A stretch of DNA of 64,000 nucleotides from Symbiodinium natans (lineage: Eukaryota; Sar; Dinophyceae; Suessiales; Symbiodiniaceae): the NCBI GenBank assembly GCA_905221605.1, contig CAJNDS010000014.1, forward strand, positions 1,027,420 to 1,091,419. The letters run 5' to 3'. The notes below the pieces were generated by a model. It was not told the origin of the DNA, made no database searches, and saw only the letters and a program-made list of their open reading frames with translations. This document shows positions 1 through 12,135 of this stretch, piece by piece; positions within the stretch are counted from its first letter, which is position 1; each line of letters opens with the position of its first letter. A program made the position numbers and the translations under genes.

Positions 1-1256
1 TGCATGGGCCCATCTTCGTGGAAAATCCAGATGGATCCATCACAGAGGCACGAAACCTTGAGCGCATCTGAATGCCCGCGGCTTGCTTTCCTCAACCGGT
101 GCAGGCCGTCCCTTCGGATGCCAAGCAAGCCAGGCTTGTATCAATTTTGTGTCAATGCCTGCTATTCTTTGCCTTGGGTGAAATAGCCATCTGTGGCGCA
201 TGGCCTGTCGCGTCTTCACACTTGCTCATTGAGCTACCAGTATCATATTCCCGTCCGTTGTTGAGCCTTCCTCGGAAGCAGCTTAGAGCAGGCCGAAAGG
301 AGATCGGAGTTCTGACCGGGGCAGGCGTGAGTCTCCATCTTGGTGATGTGGGAGCACTGACAAACTCTTGTGTAAGCTCGTAGCATCTCTACAGCCTTTT
401 TCACACCGAGAGAAGCCCCGAGGTCCAACGATGGGGACAGCGACAGCAGCGGCAGTGGTTCCAACACCAACGGGATCAGCATGTCACAAGAGGCAGAGCT
501 CAATAGGTTTCAGCGGCCTCAGGGTCAATGCAAGTTGCGGTTTTCTCATGTCTGGATGCTTCAGTCTGCATACCCGCCCAGAAACGTGACTGCAGTTTTG
601 GTGCTTGGGGGCGTGAGGGCGTGATTCGTGTGCAAGCTGGGCGGTCCAAGTTGACACGCGCCTGTTGTGCTGCAGGTCGAGTTCTTGTACTCTCGGCACG
701 AGCGCGTTTTCATGCTACTCCTATTCATACAGTTTGTTTTGGAGGCGCGGTTGCGTGGGAAGTTTTTGCAAGGACACATATTTTGGAACCGTTTGTGCCC
801 AGTCCGAAAGATGTTTGGGAACTCGAGAGCCCGATGCGGCCTGATATTTGTAGATTCTGGGACACGTCATGCGCCAGCCTGTCAGTCCCTCTACGCAGCT
901 GTATTCGTCGTGCGGATGCGCCCGTCTGCGCCTCAATCTGCTTTGTGCTGCTGCACTTGGGCGTACATGTGCCGCTCGGAGCTGTTTCGAGGTCAATGTT
1001 CGAGTTGGAAGCCATGTACAACTGGGAGATCTCGCCGAAGACCGCAGAGGCACGAATAGAGCTGTTAGAGCAGACAAACCTGGCGTGTCCATGTGCATTT
1101 GAGTAGGGGGGGGGTGCTTCTTGGGCATTCTTTTTAGCTGCCGGACAGTCGGGCCCAGAATGCAACCCTTCATGGGCTCGATTCCAGCATCCCAGGCCAT
1201 CCTTTGGACGACCTTGGTGATCCAGGCACCGGCCCCAAGACCAGACCCCGAACCAA
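1..1256. other. unassigned, weak exon candidate near its end
   Basis: No gene family recognised. A 192-codon open frame spans 528-1106 on the + strand, but its first two thirds have no recognisable features. The last part, about 1000-1106, reads FELEAMYNWEISPKTAEARI and onward and looks protein-like: acidic, amphipathic and ending at a stop. It may be a real small exon, but I see no clear splice acceptor. Confidence 0.2.
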
Positions 1257-1323
1257 TTAGGGTTTAGGGTTGAGGGTTGAGGGTTTAGGGTTTAGGGTTT
1301 AGGGATGTTTAGGGTTTAGGGTT
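1257..1323 (+). repeat. interstitial telomere-type tract (TTTAGGG)n
   Basis: About nine units of TTTAGGG with some TTGAGGG variants. TTTAGGG is the plant/Arabidopsis-type telomere unit also reported for dinoflagellates. The tract is internal, with unique-looking sequence on both sides. Confidence 0.9.
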
Positions 1324-1430
1324 GCAGTCATTCATCTTGCATCAGGGGGCACTTTCGGGAACATTGCAGGTCCTTTTCGGCATCGTTTACTACTGCATGG
1401 CAGCCTTGGCCATTTGCACGAAGAGGCCAG

Positions 1431-1454
1431 GGGGGGGGGGGGGGGGGGGGGGGG
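1431..1454. repeat. poly-G run
   Basis: Uninterrupted run of about 24 G. It is the first of several long G or C homopolymers in the window (also near 56.2, 57.98, 61.9 and 62.2 kb). Length is probably unreliable in an assembly. Confidence 0.9.
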
Positions 1455-2806
1455 CTGTGGTGGATTGCAAGATTGTGGGCAAACTCGCATTTGCAGCCTG
1501 AGGGTTCTTGGAGCGCTCTCTTGAATCTTTCTGCGAGAGATGGAAGTGGTCAGGCCTAAGCACTTTCAAATGTTCGCCAAGACCTGCCTCTGTGGGGTCA
1601 CTGCCTGAGCGTGCTGAGCTTTTGTCTGCTGCATAATATGCTGGAGCAGCGTGTTCCCGAGCTTGCTGGGTCTGCAGGTGGTTGGCTTGGTTCTTCTCGC
1701 CTATGCAGACAAGTTCAACCTCCCGATCTTCTTTCTGAGACTCCTTGCATACATCTATGCCAGGCGTGCCTGGGGACGGTGGTGGGCTTCTGCATAAGCA
1801 GCCATTGCACAAGATCAACTTTTAATCCCCCTGCTGGCTCATAGATGGGCGACTGTGGACTCAGAAGACCAAGGAAGCCCCCCCCCAAAACAGCGAATCC
1901 CAAACCCTACTGGCAGCTGCACTGGGCAGGTTTCTCCAGGGCCTCACTGCCAGCATCTTGCTGCTGCCAGGGGCTTTCTCTCGAGTTTTTTCCTTTAACC
2001 TCACCCGTGCCTTGCATGTGTCCCCTTGCCTCAGGCCGCCAGCGAACAACGCCAACCGGAACGGCTGACATCGGACAAAAAAGCGTTCAATTCTGAATAG
2101 AGTAGCCTATCTGCTCGAGAGCTTCACAGTACCATCTACAGTACCTGTAGCAGAATGTGAGGGGAGGCTTGAAGCCGAGACGTGCTGTACGCTGTACTGA
2201 ATGCTTCCGCCGCAGCTTTACGAGTCTTCGGAACTATTTGAGACTGAAACATACAGGCCCCCTCGCGGGGCCTCTGCGTGGCTTTGGCGCGAAGGTGCCG
2301 CTTGGACGGCAGGCAATAGGCCCACAAGCTAGTAATCCGGTCTTGGAGGGTGGGAGCTGTGTACGTCTTGTGAACCATTGAGCTGCAGGATGAGGAAAGC
2401 GGTAGCAAAGAAGGCAAGAGCTGGCAGAGCGGGATTCAGCGGGCGAAACTTGATCCAGGTGAATACATAACAGCATGCTCCGAAGAGCTACCGAAACGAC
2501 CCCCGAGCGGCCATAACTGGGATTAGTCTCTTTGAACGTCGCTTGTGTCATGCCTGAGAGTAAAAAGTTCTTTGCCATGGTTCAGCCACGACAGATGAAC
2601 TGAAACCTTGGAATAGGGGCATTCAGCAAAACGGCATCTCCGTGCTTTTCGAGGCTTCTTCGCCGCCCTGCTCTCTGGCCCGTCATGTTTTGCTGCGTGC
2701 CGGCGAACCAGTCCCAAGCTGAGACGAGTACATACCCTCTTCTCCTCCTCCTGCATAGAGGTACACATGGATCCTTTGTGTTGGAGTCTCTTCAACGACC
2801 TAAACA
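1455..2806. other. unassigned sequence
   Basis: No gene recognised. Open frames here are short, overlap on both strands and show no domain signature. No tandem repeat seen. Confidence 0.5.
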
Positions 2807-2850
2807 AACCCTAAACCCCAAACCCCAAACCCTAAACCCTAAACCCTAAA
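2807..2850 (-). repeat. interstitial telomere-type tract (CCCTAAA)n
   Basis: About six CCCTAAA units with CCCCAAA variants. It lies 136 bp from a longer tract in the opposite orientation (2987-3132), giving the order CCCTAAA, spacer, TTTAGGG. Confidence 0.9.
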
Positions 2851-2917
2851 CAAAAGCCCACCCTACCAAAAGGTTCTGCTGCGGCTGCTCGCTGCGCTTC
2901 GGGACAGGTCTGGTGAT

Positions 2918-2970
2918 CTTAGCGCGCCCGGCTCATTTCGCAGCTTTTGCTTGACTCGCTGCGCGCTAAG
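2918..2970. repeat. perfect 10-bp inverted repeat between two telomere tracts
   Basis: CTTAGCGCGC at 2918-2927 is matched exactly by GCGCGCTAAG at 2961-2970, with a 33-nt loop. It sits in the short spacer between divergent telomere-type tracts and could form a stem-loop. Confidence 0.7.
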
Positions 2971-2986
2971 TAGGTCACGTGCTGAT

Positions 2987-3132
2987 AGGGTTCAGGGTTC
3001 AGGGTTTAGGGTTTAGGGTTTAGGGTTTAGGGTCGAGGGTTAGGGTTTAGGGTTTAGGGTTTAGGGTTTAGGGTTTAGGGTTTAGGGTTTAGGGTTTAGG
3101 GTTTAGGGTTTAGGGTTTAGGGTTTAGGGTTT
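2987..3132 (+). repeat. interstitial telomere-type tract (TTTAGGG)n
   Basis: About 20 units of TTTAGGG, with TTCAGGG at the start and one GTCGAGGG variant. Opposite in orientation to the tract at 2807-2850. Confidence 0.95.
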
Positions 3133-4972
3133 CTGGTGCTTCTCGGCAGAGCTGCTGTGAGTTTGTGGCATTTTTGGAAGGATGCCTGCCCTGCCCCATG
3201 ACATGCTGCTCGGGTGCAGGCGTCAGATTTGGTTTGCTACTCCCATCTACTCCCTAACCCCGAAAACCCTGAAGTTTAAGAGCCCTATGAAAACCCAAAG
3301 AACTCTAAAGCACCCAACCTAAACCCTCAAGCCCTAAACCCGAACTCCAAAATGTTCACCCGCCTGGCGACGCAGTCATTGGAAATCAAAACCTGCGCCG
3401 CCAGGCCAACGTCATCCTCATTGGACTAATGGCAGCACGCGCAGCCACTCGCATCTCACTGGAGGTTCTGCCTAGACCAAACCTATGACACAGTCACCGT
3501 GAGACTGAAGTTTGCGGGGCTCTGCGGTTTTTCTTGGAAAGTTTCATAGCCACGTTGGAAAGTTTCATAGCCAAATTCCACATCCGCCCCCTGTTTTTGC
3601 CGCCCACATATTCGAAGTCATCGGGGGATTCCCTGCTGAGGTTGGCGCCTTGTTCTATCCGGAAGATGCGGCGACCATGCCCAGCTTGCCAATGCAGGTT
3701 CCGAGTTTTTTGAAGATTCGGCTTATTTCAACCCGGGTCTTTGAGGTGATTTTCTCGACTTCACATACGATTTTTCAAGTGAGCCTTGTCGGACAGATCT
3801 TCTTCACGGCCTTCGCGCTTGCTAGCCTGCCTCTCGCTCAGTGCAAGCGGGGAGAGGTTGTGTTGCAGTGGCGTATTATGGCAGAATATGGCATTATGTG
3901 ATGTTTGAGATCATGAGACGTCCGAGCCATGCCTCGCCCAGACTTTGCGGTGTTGCATGCTGTTGCTGTTGTCAACGGATGTTGACAGCTCTTGCCGATT
4001 TGCCGCTTTTGTCCCTGGACTCTTTTGCAGAGGCCTTTCATCTGTTTTGGAATCCACGGCGTCGTCCGGAAGGACGAGGCTCGCCCGCTCCTCTGAAGAC
4101 TCAGCTGTTCTATGCTCAGCTGCACACCCCCAGGCCCAAGCCGTACCAGCAGTTTTTGTTCTGAGCATCCCGATCCCTGGATGCTTCTATTTCTTTTCTG
4201 TGTGTGTATGCACCTTTGTTGTTGTTTTGTCTCGCCGCATTTTTTGGCACCTTTGCAGTGGTGATAAACCCAAGCATCCGTAAAGACTGAACCGCGGGCT
4301 GTGCGTCAGATCACGCTCCGTGCCTACAGCTTCTATCTGGTGCTTGCAGCTCCGGACTCAGAAGTACGAGGTTTCTGGGCTGGGGGATCTTAGACTTTGA
4401 GAGTTCATGGGCCAACTCTAGGTTGGGTTTTGATCTCGCCTTCTCCTTCATCCAATCGTCCTCGAAAGCTCGTGCACCACAAAGTCTCCTTCCATTCAGC
4501 ACCTTCTTCATGCAGCGGGGAATGGTGCTGCGCATGATCGTTCAATGGCCAACACATCGCCTTCATGTTTGATGCCTTGGAGCTTCGGAAGATCTCTGGG
4601 GCTCATCGATATGGCGTATTCGTGAACAGTGTGTTGAACTTTTTGTGGATGTATTTGTGCACGGCAGAATCCTGCAGAGCCACTGCACCCAAGGTGGGCC
4701 TCTGCATTTACTCTGTTGTGCAGCTGGGCCTTTCCATGACATGCAGCAGGCTTGGGCAGATGTACGAATAGTATCGAATGGTCATCATTTCGCTCGGAAC
4801 GCTTTTTTTCATGCCCTCAAGGCCGCATTGTTGCTTTGTAACAAACATGGTTTTTACCGGCTGCAAGGGGCCAGTGGCCAGTGTCTTACTGAAAATTTGG
4901 CGCAGGCTTCCTGAGGGGGCCAAGGGAGGCAACGCCTACATCTGCGGCATGATCCAGGCTTTCCATCTCGGA
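3133..4972. other. unassigned; degenerate telomere-like patch at 3254-3352
   Basis: 3254-3352 holds scattered CCCTAA-like words (AACCCTCAAGCCCTAAACCC and similar) that look like an old, decayed telomere tract. The rest contains only short open frames without recognisable domains. The 129-codon frame at 3512-3901 has no motif I can support. Confidence 0.4.
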
Positions 4973-5005
4973 GTTTAGGGTTTAGGGTTTAGGGTTCAGG
5001 GTTTG
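4973..5005 (+). repeat. short interstitial telomere-type tract
   Basis: Four to five TTTAGGG units, the last one TTCAGGG. Confidence 0.9.
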
Positions 5006-7833
5006 GATGAGCCTGCTTGTTGCAGGATGAGCCTGGAATTGCCCTCACCTGTCAAGAGAAGTGTGCGTGCTGCTGTGATTTGCAGGTCGTCGACATCATC
5101 TTCAGTGCAGTTGCGGCCTCGCATTCTGATGGGAGGCAGGGTTGGCCTTTTCTCAGATTGCTGTGATCACTCGTTCCCAGATACTTGTCACCTTGGTGCT
5201 CTATGGCCTCTACGTCGTGTGGTCCCAGGTGCAGGCGCGGCCTTGTGTTGTGAACCAGACACGAGCGTGTTGGTCCATGCCTTGAAGCCGTGCCTGGGAA
5301 GCTTCGTGTAAGTTAACCAAAGCAGTCCGATCAATGCTGAGGACTTCAGTCTGGGAGGCAGTACAAAGTTCTCAGACCTGGAGGACAGGGGGGGGCGGGG
5401 CCCGTTGCAGTTGGCTAAGGGGGGCGGCGGTCCCGAGCCGATTTTGCATGTGGACGTGAGGAGCCTGAGCCACAGACATGCAGCACAGCTTTGTGAACTT
5501 CCTTGTAGTTGGTTCTGTGTTATTCGAACCCCAGCAGAGCCTGCCTTGTGCGAGGAGAGCTACGGCAGCGTTGAGGCCAAGAAGCTCTTAGAGGCGGGTG
5601 GCCAACCCACGAAGCGGTACGCGGTACCCTGGGGCGGGGGGGGTGGGGGGGGGCTGTGGTGTGGCCGTCGCCCGGATCCGTAAGGGCTTCGCAGGCTGTG
5701 GAAGGCGTTCGTGCCATCGTTCGTGAGCTCTTCATGCCCTTGATGCTGGAAACGACAGTTTTCGGTGGTCTCTCCGATATTTATGTGTAAATGTAACCCA
5801 TTCGAAATTCCATCGGACACACATCAACAGTGCGCTCGGCGGGCCCTGAGACGTTGAGCCTCTGTGCAAGGCCAGAAAACCGGCGGGGGAATTGTGGTGA
5901 CCGTGGAAAGACTAACAAGCTTTTGAAAAGATATTTAGAGTGCATACGAGGGTTCTTTTTGAATCAGACGTCTGCATTGATTGGGTGCTTCACTCGTGTC
6001 CTCAATTGACGCCTGCTTTTCCATGTCAAGGCCTCCCACAACATCCTCGGCTCGCACGACGACGAGCTTCGACCTTGGATGGTTGCACCCGGTTTCAAGT
6101 CCGGCAGCACAAGCTTCATGAGATTTCATGAGGGTCCAAACTGTGTCGCACCAACTCACCCGATAGCCCAGGGGTCTGGGTGCGCTCTTCAGCAGCTCCC
6201 AGGGCGGAGCCATGTCGTCCGGCTTCGGTGCGCCCAGGGATTCTCGGATTGCCAGATTCAAAGCACAGGTTGAGAAGGGCATCTCATCGCATGTCAAGAT
6301 CTCGGTCTTTCTGTAAGGTTTTCGGTCCGAATCTTTCCAGGGTTGACGTGGGAGTGCGCATGACAAGGGCGCAAGATGGCGCCAAGCACAACCTTTGAAA
6401 GCCTTTGCATGTTAGATTTTGTTAGATGGTCTCTGTGCGGAGTTAGAGTACATGACGCATGCCGTATGGGCAGGTGAAGGCTCCAAGATCTTCGGTCTCA
6501 AGCATGTGGCTGGCCCAGAGTGGCAGAGTGGCAGGGAATCGCTTATTCATGTCTTGTGAATGCCTCAGGGGGCTTAGTAACTAAGGGGTACAGGGTTTTA
6601 GGGGCCTGGCTTGGTTGACGAAGTTGGATGGCTGAGAGCTGCAAGTCGAGGAGCTTCAGTTCCCGCCTCCTCGGTGAGTGCTGCCGTGCTCTGGACCAGT
6701 TAATGGACGGGGCAGGGTAAGGGCAAATGCAGGATGCCAAGCAGAACAAGGCACATCAACATACTGTCTTGCGACCGCATGGTTGCCCCAGCATCTATTC
6801 TTTCACTGCTTGCCTGTCTCAGCCTCGGTGATACGGGTGCGCGAACGCAGCGCACTGCTGAAGAAGAGAAGAAACAAACACACACGCCAGTTGTGGAAGA
6901 GATGTAAGAGACATGTCGAAGTTTGTCAAAGCCAGGCCTTGCAGACATGGACATCAGACCTCTCCCGTGGCCGTTTTTCAGTCTTTTGAGAGAAGGCACT
7001 TTGGAAGAAGGCGAATTGCGAATGCCAAGATGGAACACGACCTCTCTGGAAACCATCGTAGGAGTGCGAACAATGCAATGGGGAGGTAAAACGCAACTGC
7101 GCCATGGATTCATGGATGTGGGACAACCTTGAAGCAAGAGCTGACTCCACAAAAACTTGTTGAGCTTACTGCTTGACATGCCCGAAGAGCAACCCTTACC
7201 CGAGTCTGTGGTGGTCCTGCCTCAATAGCCATGAGCTGAACGGGTGCACGATGTCGGTGCTTGCGTGCTTCACTCGGACCGAGAAGGCTGCGGAGGAGAC
7301 TCATCTGCAGGCATTGTAGGCCTTCTGGGCATTGTAAGCCTTCTAAGCATGGCCCGGGGGAATGTGAGGTTTGTGGGTTCCCGATGCATTGGCATTCCAT
7401 CATGATCTCCTCCAAGCTTTGCGAAGCCGGTTGGGTTATCAAGTGCTCCTGCTCATCCCCGAAAGTGCCTGAGATTTTCTAGGCCTGCTTCTGTCCGGTG
7501 CACAGGAGAAGGTGGATGTGTGGCTCACTGAGCAGCTTAAGTTCACGCGCGACCAGTCTCCTGGCTACAAGAGAGGAGGTCAAAGCAGGAGAAAGGAGTG
7601 GCTTGAGGGGAAGCGTATTTGAGAATGATCCTGCATGTACAGTAGGGGGAAGTGTAGGGCGAGCCAGTCTCGTAATCAGCTGTCATATCAAATGCCTCCT
7701 GACTTCGCGAGCATGTATGGAAGTTAATGCGACCGAAGACCAGTTGTGCAAAAGTCACCCAGCTTGTCGCAAGCTAATATGGCTGGCCCATCTTGGTTTG
7801 CCTGCGCCCAAAGTCCCATGCTGAACTCCCATT
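5006..7833. other. unassigned; possible small exons at 5.40-5.63 kb
   Basis: Around 5405-5510 one + frame reads PEPILHVDVRSLSHRHAAQL, and around 5547-5620 another reads EESYGSVEAKKLLEAGG. Both look protein-like and the second follows a GCGAG| acceptor-like site, but no family is recognised. A poly-G stretch lies at 5635-5652. Nothing else supportable was seen to 7.83 kb. Confidence 0.25.
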
Positions 7834-10800
7834 CTGCTTCGGAGGTTGGACAAAAAGTCGCGGCAGTGCGAGCAACTGGATGCGGAGCTTCGGCGCCTCA
7901 AGGACGCCCACGAAGCTAGCTGAGCCTCGAAAAAGGGCTTCCATAAGATGGGCTAATTAGGGTTCAAAAAGTCGTCAAAATTCTCTATTCCTTTGCTATG
8001 GGAAGAGAGTGCTCGCATGAAGCATGGTGCTCATGATGATTGCTGTCGTCTTCTGCTGAGTGCTGCATCAAGTGGGAGGCTTGTGAACCAGGGAGATTTC
8101 AGATAGTTTAGTATGCCCCAATTCACAAACATATCACATATCTGACGCCCAAAACCTCCGAAACTCTAAGAGGCCTGCATCTTAGGTTCAGGCTCATTGT
8201 TTTGCGGCCCTGTCCGTGCATGCCATTTCAGTTGCAGTCGGCACGTGTTGGCTCGGACTTTCCCGAAAGCCCAGAACAAAACAGCCCATCAGGAGCAACA
8301 AAGACAGTTTGTGCGACCAGAGGCCTTGTTTGCCGGGCTTTGTTGGCAGTGTCGGGCGGTATTTGTGGTCGAGGGAACCATCGCCAGGGATTGCTACACA
8401 TTGCAACACTGTGCGGACAGTGCACAGCTGACATGCAAGACCTACATGCCAGTATCATACTTGCTGCTTCTGGAATCGGTCCTGAGATCCTTCCCAGCCG
8501 CTGGAGGAGTTAGAAGCTCTGCGGGACTCGCACCGACAGGCCTGGACACAGAGAACAGAAGATAAAAGGCATACCTACAGTGACCTGCAGCAACAACCTT
8601 TGCAAGTGTTTGCGTCAGTCAGAGGGTGCTATGCACGGATTCTTTCTCCGGTTTTCTGCGGCCGTCCAGTGGCCTTCTGATTCTGTGAAGACCTGTGACG
8701 ATCTGTGAAGCTCGTTTCAACTATTCCCTCCATTTCCCTCCAATTCCAAGAGCTTTGCAGGAGCTCGAGCGGCTTTCGCAAGAGCTTGCCAGCGAGCGGG
8801 ACCTTCACCAGGAGGCCAGGAAACCTCAGGAAGCCTCAGGAAGCCTCAGGAAAACTCAGGAAGACTCAGGAAGACTCAGGAAGACTCAAGGACGACTCAG
8901 CAAGACTCAGGAAGACTCAGTGGTGAGACCTCGCATTCTGCGATCTGCAGTCGATGTGCTGTGCCAGGCCTCGAGGTTGCTGCAAGGTCAGCGGGAGCAG
9001 CGGGATGCGAAGGCCGGTCATGATACGGGAGGCAGTGGGATGGAGAGTAGAAGAAACTAGGCAAGATGTGAGCCGGCATATGCAGCTGACATGCTGACTT
9101 CGGAGCCAGATGCAGTTTTTCAGGTGCAGATGCTCCAAGAGGAGCTTCGCAACCTCAGCGACGGTTTGGCACAGAAGGCCTGTGCAATGTGCTTGCACTC
9201 AGGGTCTAGAGTCTAGCTTCTTCTTGCAGTTGACAGAGTGCTGCTTGAGTCAACGCCATTCGGGCGATAGTCGGCTATATCAGAAGCAGCTTCAAGTGAC
9301 GGTGGATTCCGAGGAGGAGGACATTCTCAACATCCAGTTCAGCATGGTCGAACTCCAGAATCGCTGCAGTGACCAGGGCGCCCGCATTCCTAGCTCTCGA
9401 TCAGGCAAGCAAGTCAAAGGTGTTATATTTAAGAAGGGTGGCGAGCTGATGACGGCTCTAGTCTTTTTGTATTCTTGCAGGGTCCCATGAAGAGCTGCAT
9501 GCTGAATCAACTTTGTGGGACAGATGCCACTGGCAGAAGGATCACTTTTGATGGTTGTTTTAGCTGAGGCCCTGGTCGTGGAGAACGCGGACGCCTTCCA
9601 GAAGGCTTCAGAGGAGCTGGCGGAGAAGGAGGAGGCCTCTTGGGAGCATTTTCACGCTGCTCAGCTGCTTCGCCTGCCCACGCATTCACTCTGCGTCTGG
9701 GCGATGAGAAATATGACAAAGCGAATGCATGATGAGCCTGACGTATCAGATCTCGTAAACAGTGTAGTTTAACGGCACCGCGCTGCAGGCCCTCTCATGG
9801 GGTTTCCTGGGCTCTTCCCAAGTACTCTCGGCGTGATGCCCCAAAAGATAGCCGCATGCGAGGCACGTGGACGGTTGCACGTTGTTGTCGCAGGTCGTTG
9901 GTCTCTGACATGGGCCCAAAGCGGGCTCCATGTTGGGCTCCATGTTGCTCCATGATACTCCTGTCTTCGTTTCATGGGAAGCTTGTGTGAGATCATGGGA
10001 GTGCTTCCCCTTCCTTCAACATGGTAGCCTCCAAGTGCAGGCCCTGGAGCAAGCAATCCAGAGGCAGCAGGATCGGCTTCGATGCACATGAGCAGTTCGG
10101 TTCAGTTTTGCCATCTGTGCTTTCAGATCCTTACAGCTGCTGCCGTTCTGCCTTCTTGTCCGTGCGATCGAAAGTGCTGGATGCTGAATCTCTCTCGCAT
10201 GCACCATAAGCAGGCATTGCGGCATGCTAGAAGGCATTCGGGACCTGTCGGACCTGCCTTCTTTGTCTTGTCACTTCCACGTCGCTTGCGAGGAGCTTCG
10301 CCAGCAGATGAGCGCCGCATCGACACAGCTCCAGGGACAGGTGAGCGCGATGGGTCCATCAAAAGCGCGTGCGATCATGCGGTCAAGGGAGTGCCGCAAC
10401 GTCCCACTTGCTGTGGACAACAGGTCCGGCAGCTCTCAGAAGAGCTGGAGCACAGCCAGGCGAGACCTGCATGGACATGTAGAGGGGTGTAGCAGTGCGT
10501 AGCTTTCACATCTTTCGCGGCCTGCAATGGCGAGGCTTCCTCCAAGCTGTGTTTGCATTCCGGTCCTATTTGTTAATCCTATGCCTGTGAACCTAGTTAC
10601 TCGGTCTCTTCTTTGTTTGAATCTGTTTCAGGCGAAAGGCAATAAATAATCAAGAGAAGCAGCAATAGCGAAGCGCATCGTTTTTCTCGTTGCCTATGCC
10701 CCGACTCTAGGCTGCGAAGTCCACGGCGCAGGCGGCCGTAAACAGGCGCTTCTCTGCCCATGGGTCTGCACAGTGGAACAGTCATATTGAGCATATTCTG

Positions 10801-12135
10801 ACCAACACTGGTGAACCTCGATGCATGTGCTGCGCAGACTCGGCAACTTCAGCAGTTGGAGGGCCCAGAACCTTGAGTTTCACAGACCCTGCCAGGCTGC
10901 AGGAGGAGAACGCTGCCCTTGCATCACAGGTCCAGCAGGTCGCCTGTTGGCTTCAGGAGTTCTAGTTTGCGTCAACTGGCTTCACCAATTGGGTCCGCAT
11001 CATGCCTTTGATTTTTAGGCATATTTGGCTTGAGTATGCTTGAGAGATGCTTGAGTGCTGCAGATTCAGCTGTTGCTCTGTCAGAAATGCGAAGGAGACT
11101 CATCTGAAGAAGCTTTCAAGATTTCCACTAGCAGCTAGATTCGGCTTAAATCGTAAACGTCCTGGAGCTTCCGCAGGTGACTAGTGAGCTGGAGTCTGCA
11201 CGCGAGAAGCTGCGGGAGCAGGATCCCCCTCGGGCAATGCGGCAGGGGGGAGTGTGAGCCGTAGGGTGGTAAAGACCGCGCAAGGTTCGCAATCACCTCC
11301 ACTCTGCCTCCGCTGTTCCTGATGCAAGTGCAATCCCCCTTGGTCGCCTTATCCTTTGGGGTGCATTTCAACCTTAGGCCTTAGGCCCCCCCACACTCCC
11401 AAAGCCGGAGAGGGAACGAACCAGGAACCGGGAGTTCCACACACTCAGAATGATAATGATGATAATAGTAACAACAATAACAACAATAACAACAATAACA
11501 ACAATAACAACAATAACAATAATAATACTAATAATAATAATAACAATAATAACAATATTAACAATAATAACAATAATAACAATAATAGCAATAATAACAA
11601 TAATAACAATAATAACACGAATAAAAGATAGCAATAATGACAATAATAAAAACAATAACAATAATAACAATAATCACAATAATCACATAACAACAAAAAG
11701 AACAATAAGAACAATAAGAACAATAAGAACAATAAGAACAATAAGAACAACAAGAACAATAAGAACAATAAGAACAACAAGAACAATAAGAAGAACAACA
11801 TCAAAAAATGTCAATAAGAACAACAAGAACAATCAGAACAATAAGAACAATAAGAACACTAAGAACACTAAGAACACAACAACAACAATAACCACAGTAA
11901 TATTATTACAAATCATAATAATTGTCATAATAATGATGATAATAAGAGTAATAATAGCAATAATCATAATAACAAGAATAAAATAATAGTAATATGAACA
12001 ATAATAATAACAATAACAATAGTAATAATAATATTAATAATAATAATCATAATAATAATAATAATGATAATGTTCCAAGGAGGCCGCTGCGGAGCGCAGG
12101 CAATCCCAGCTGGAAGATGAGATCCAGGCGCTTCC
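7834..12135 (+). CDS. coiled-coil protein gene, chain of about 12 short exons (partial)
   Basis: A series of very short + strand stretches reads as charged heptad-type coiled coil. Approximate positions are 7834-7920 (LLRRLDKKSRQCEQLDAELR and on), 8498-8595, 8761-8820, 8968-9027, 9124-9180, 9284-9376, 9563-9655, 10293-10340, 10424-10465, 10891-10938, 11177-11224 and 12077-12135. Most follow a CAG| or GAG| acceptor. The exon at 10293-10340 is followed directly by GTGAGC, a good donor. Sequences such as EELRQQMSAASTQLQGQ and VRQLSEELEHSQAR are typical of myosin-tail, SMC or golgin-like rods, but rods cannot be assigned to a family by eye. Exons of 40-95 nt separated by introns of 100-900 nt fit dinoflagellate genes. 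Neither the start nor the end of the gene was found. A decaying pseudogene cannot be excluded, because several exons run into stops before an obvious donor. Confidence 0.55.
8818..8923 (+). repeat. 10-bp minisatellite (CTCAGGAAGA)n
   Basis: About ten tandem copies of a 10-bp unit, CTCAGGAAGA and variants. It directly follows the coiled-coil exon at 8761. Because 10 is not a multiple of three, three units encode a 10-residue repeat (KTQEDSGRLR), so the tract can be read through in frame as more charged helix. Confidence 0.85.
11447..12072. repeat. AAC/AAT/AAG trinucleotide microsatellite, about 0.6 kb
   Basis: AAC, AAT and AAG triplets run almost unbroken, with AAGAACAAT blocks at 11697-11880. 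All six frames are low complexity (poly-N, poly-I, poly-L), so the open frames of 90-180 codons here are artefacts. The tract ends within a few bases of the acceptor-like CCAAG before the coiled-coil exon at 12077. Confidence 0.95.

Noticed and set aside
11374-11986. Poly-N, poly-I and poly-L open frames
   Set aside because: Pure translation of the AAC/AAT microsatellite.
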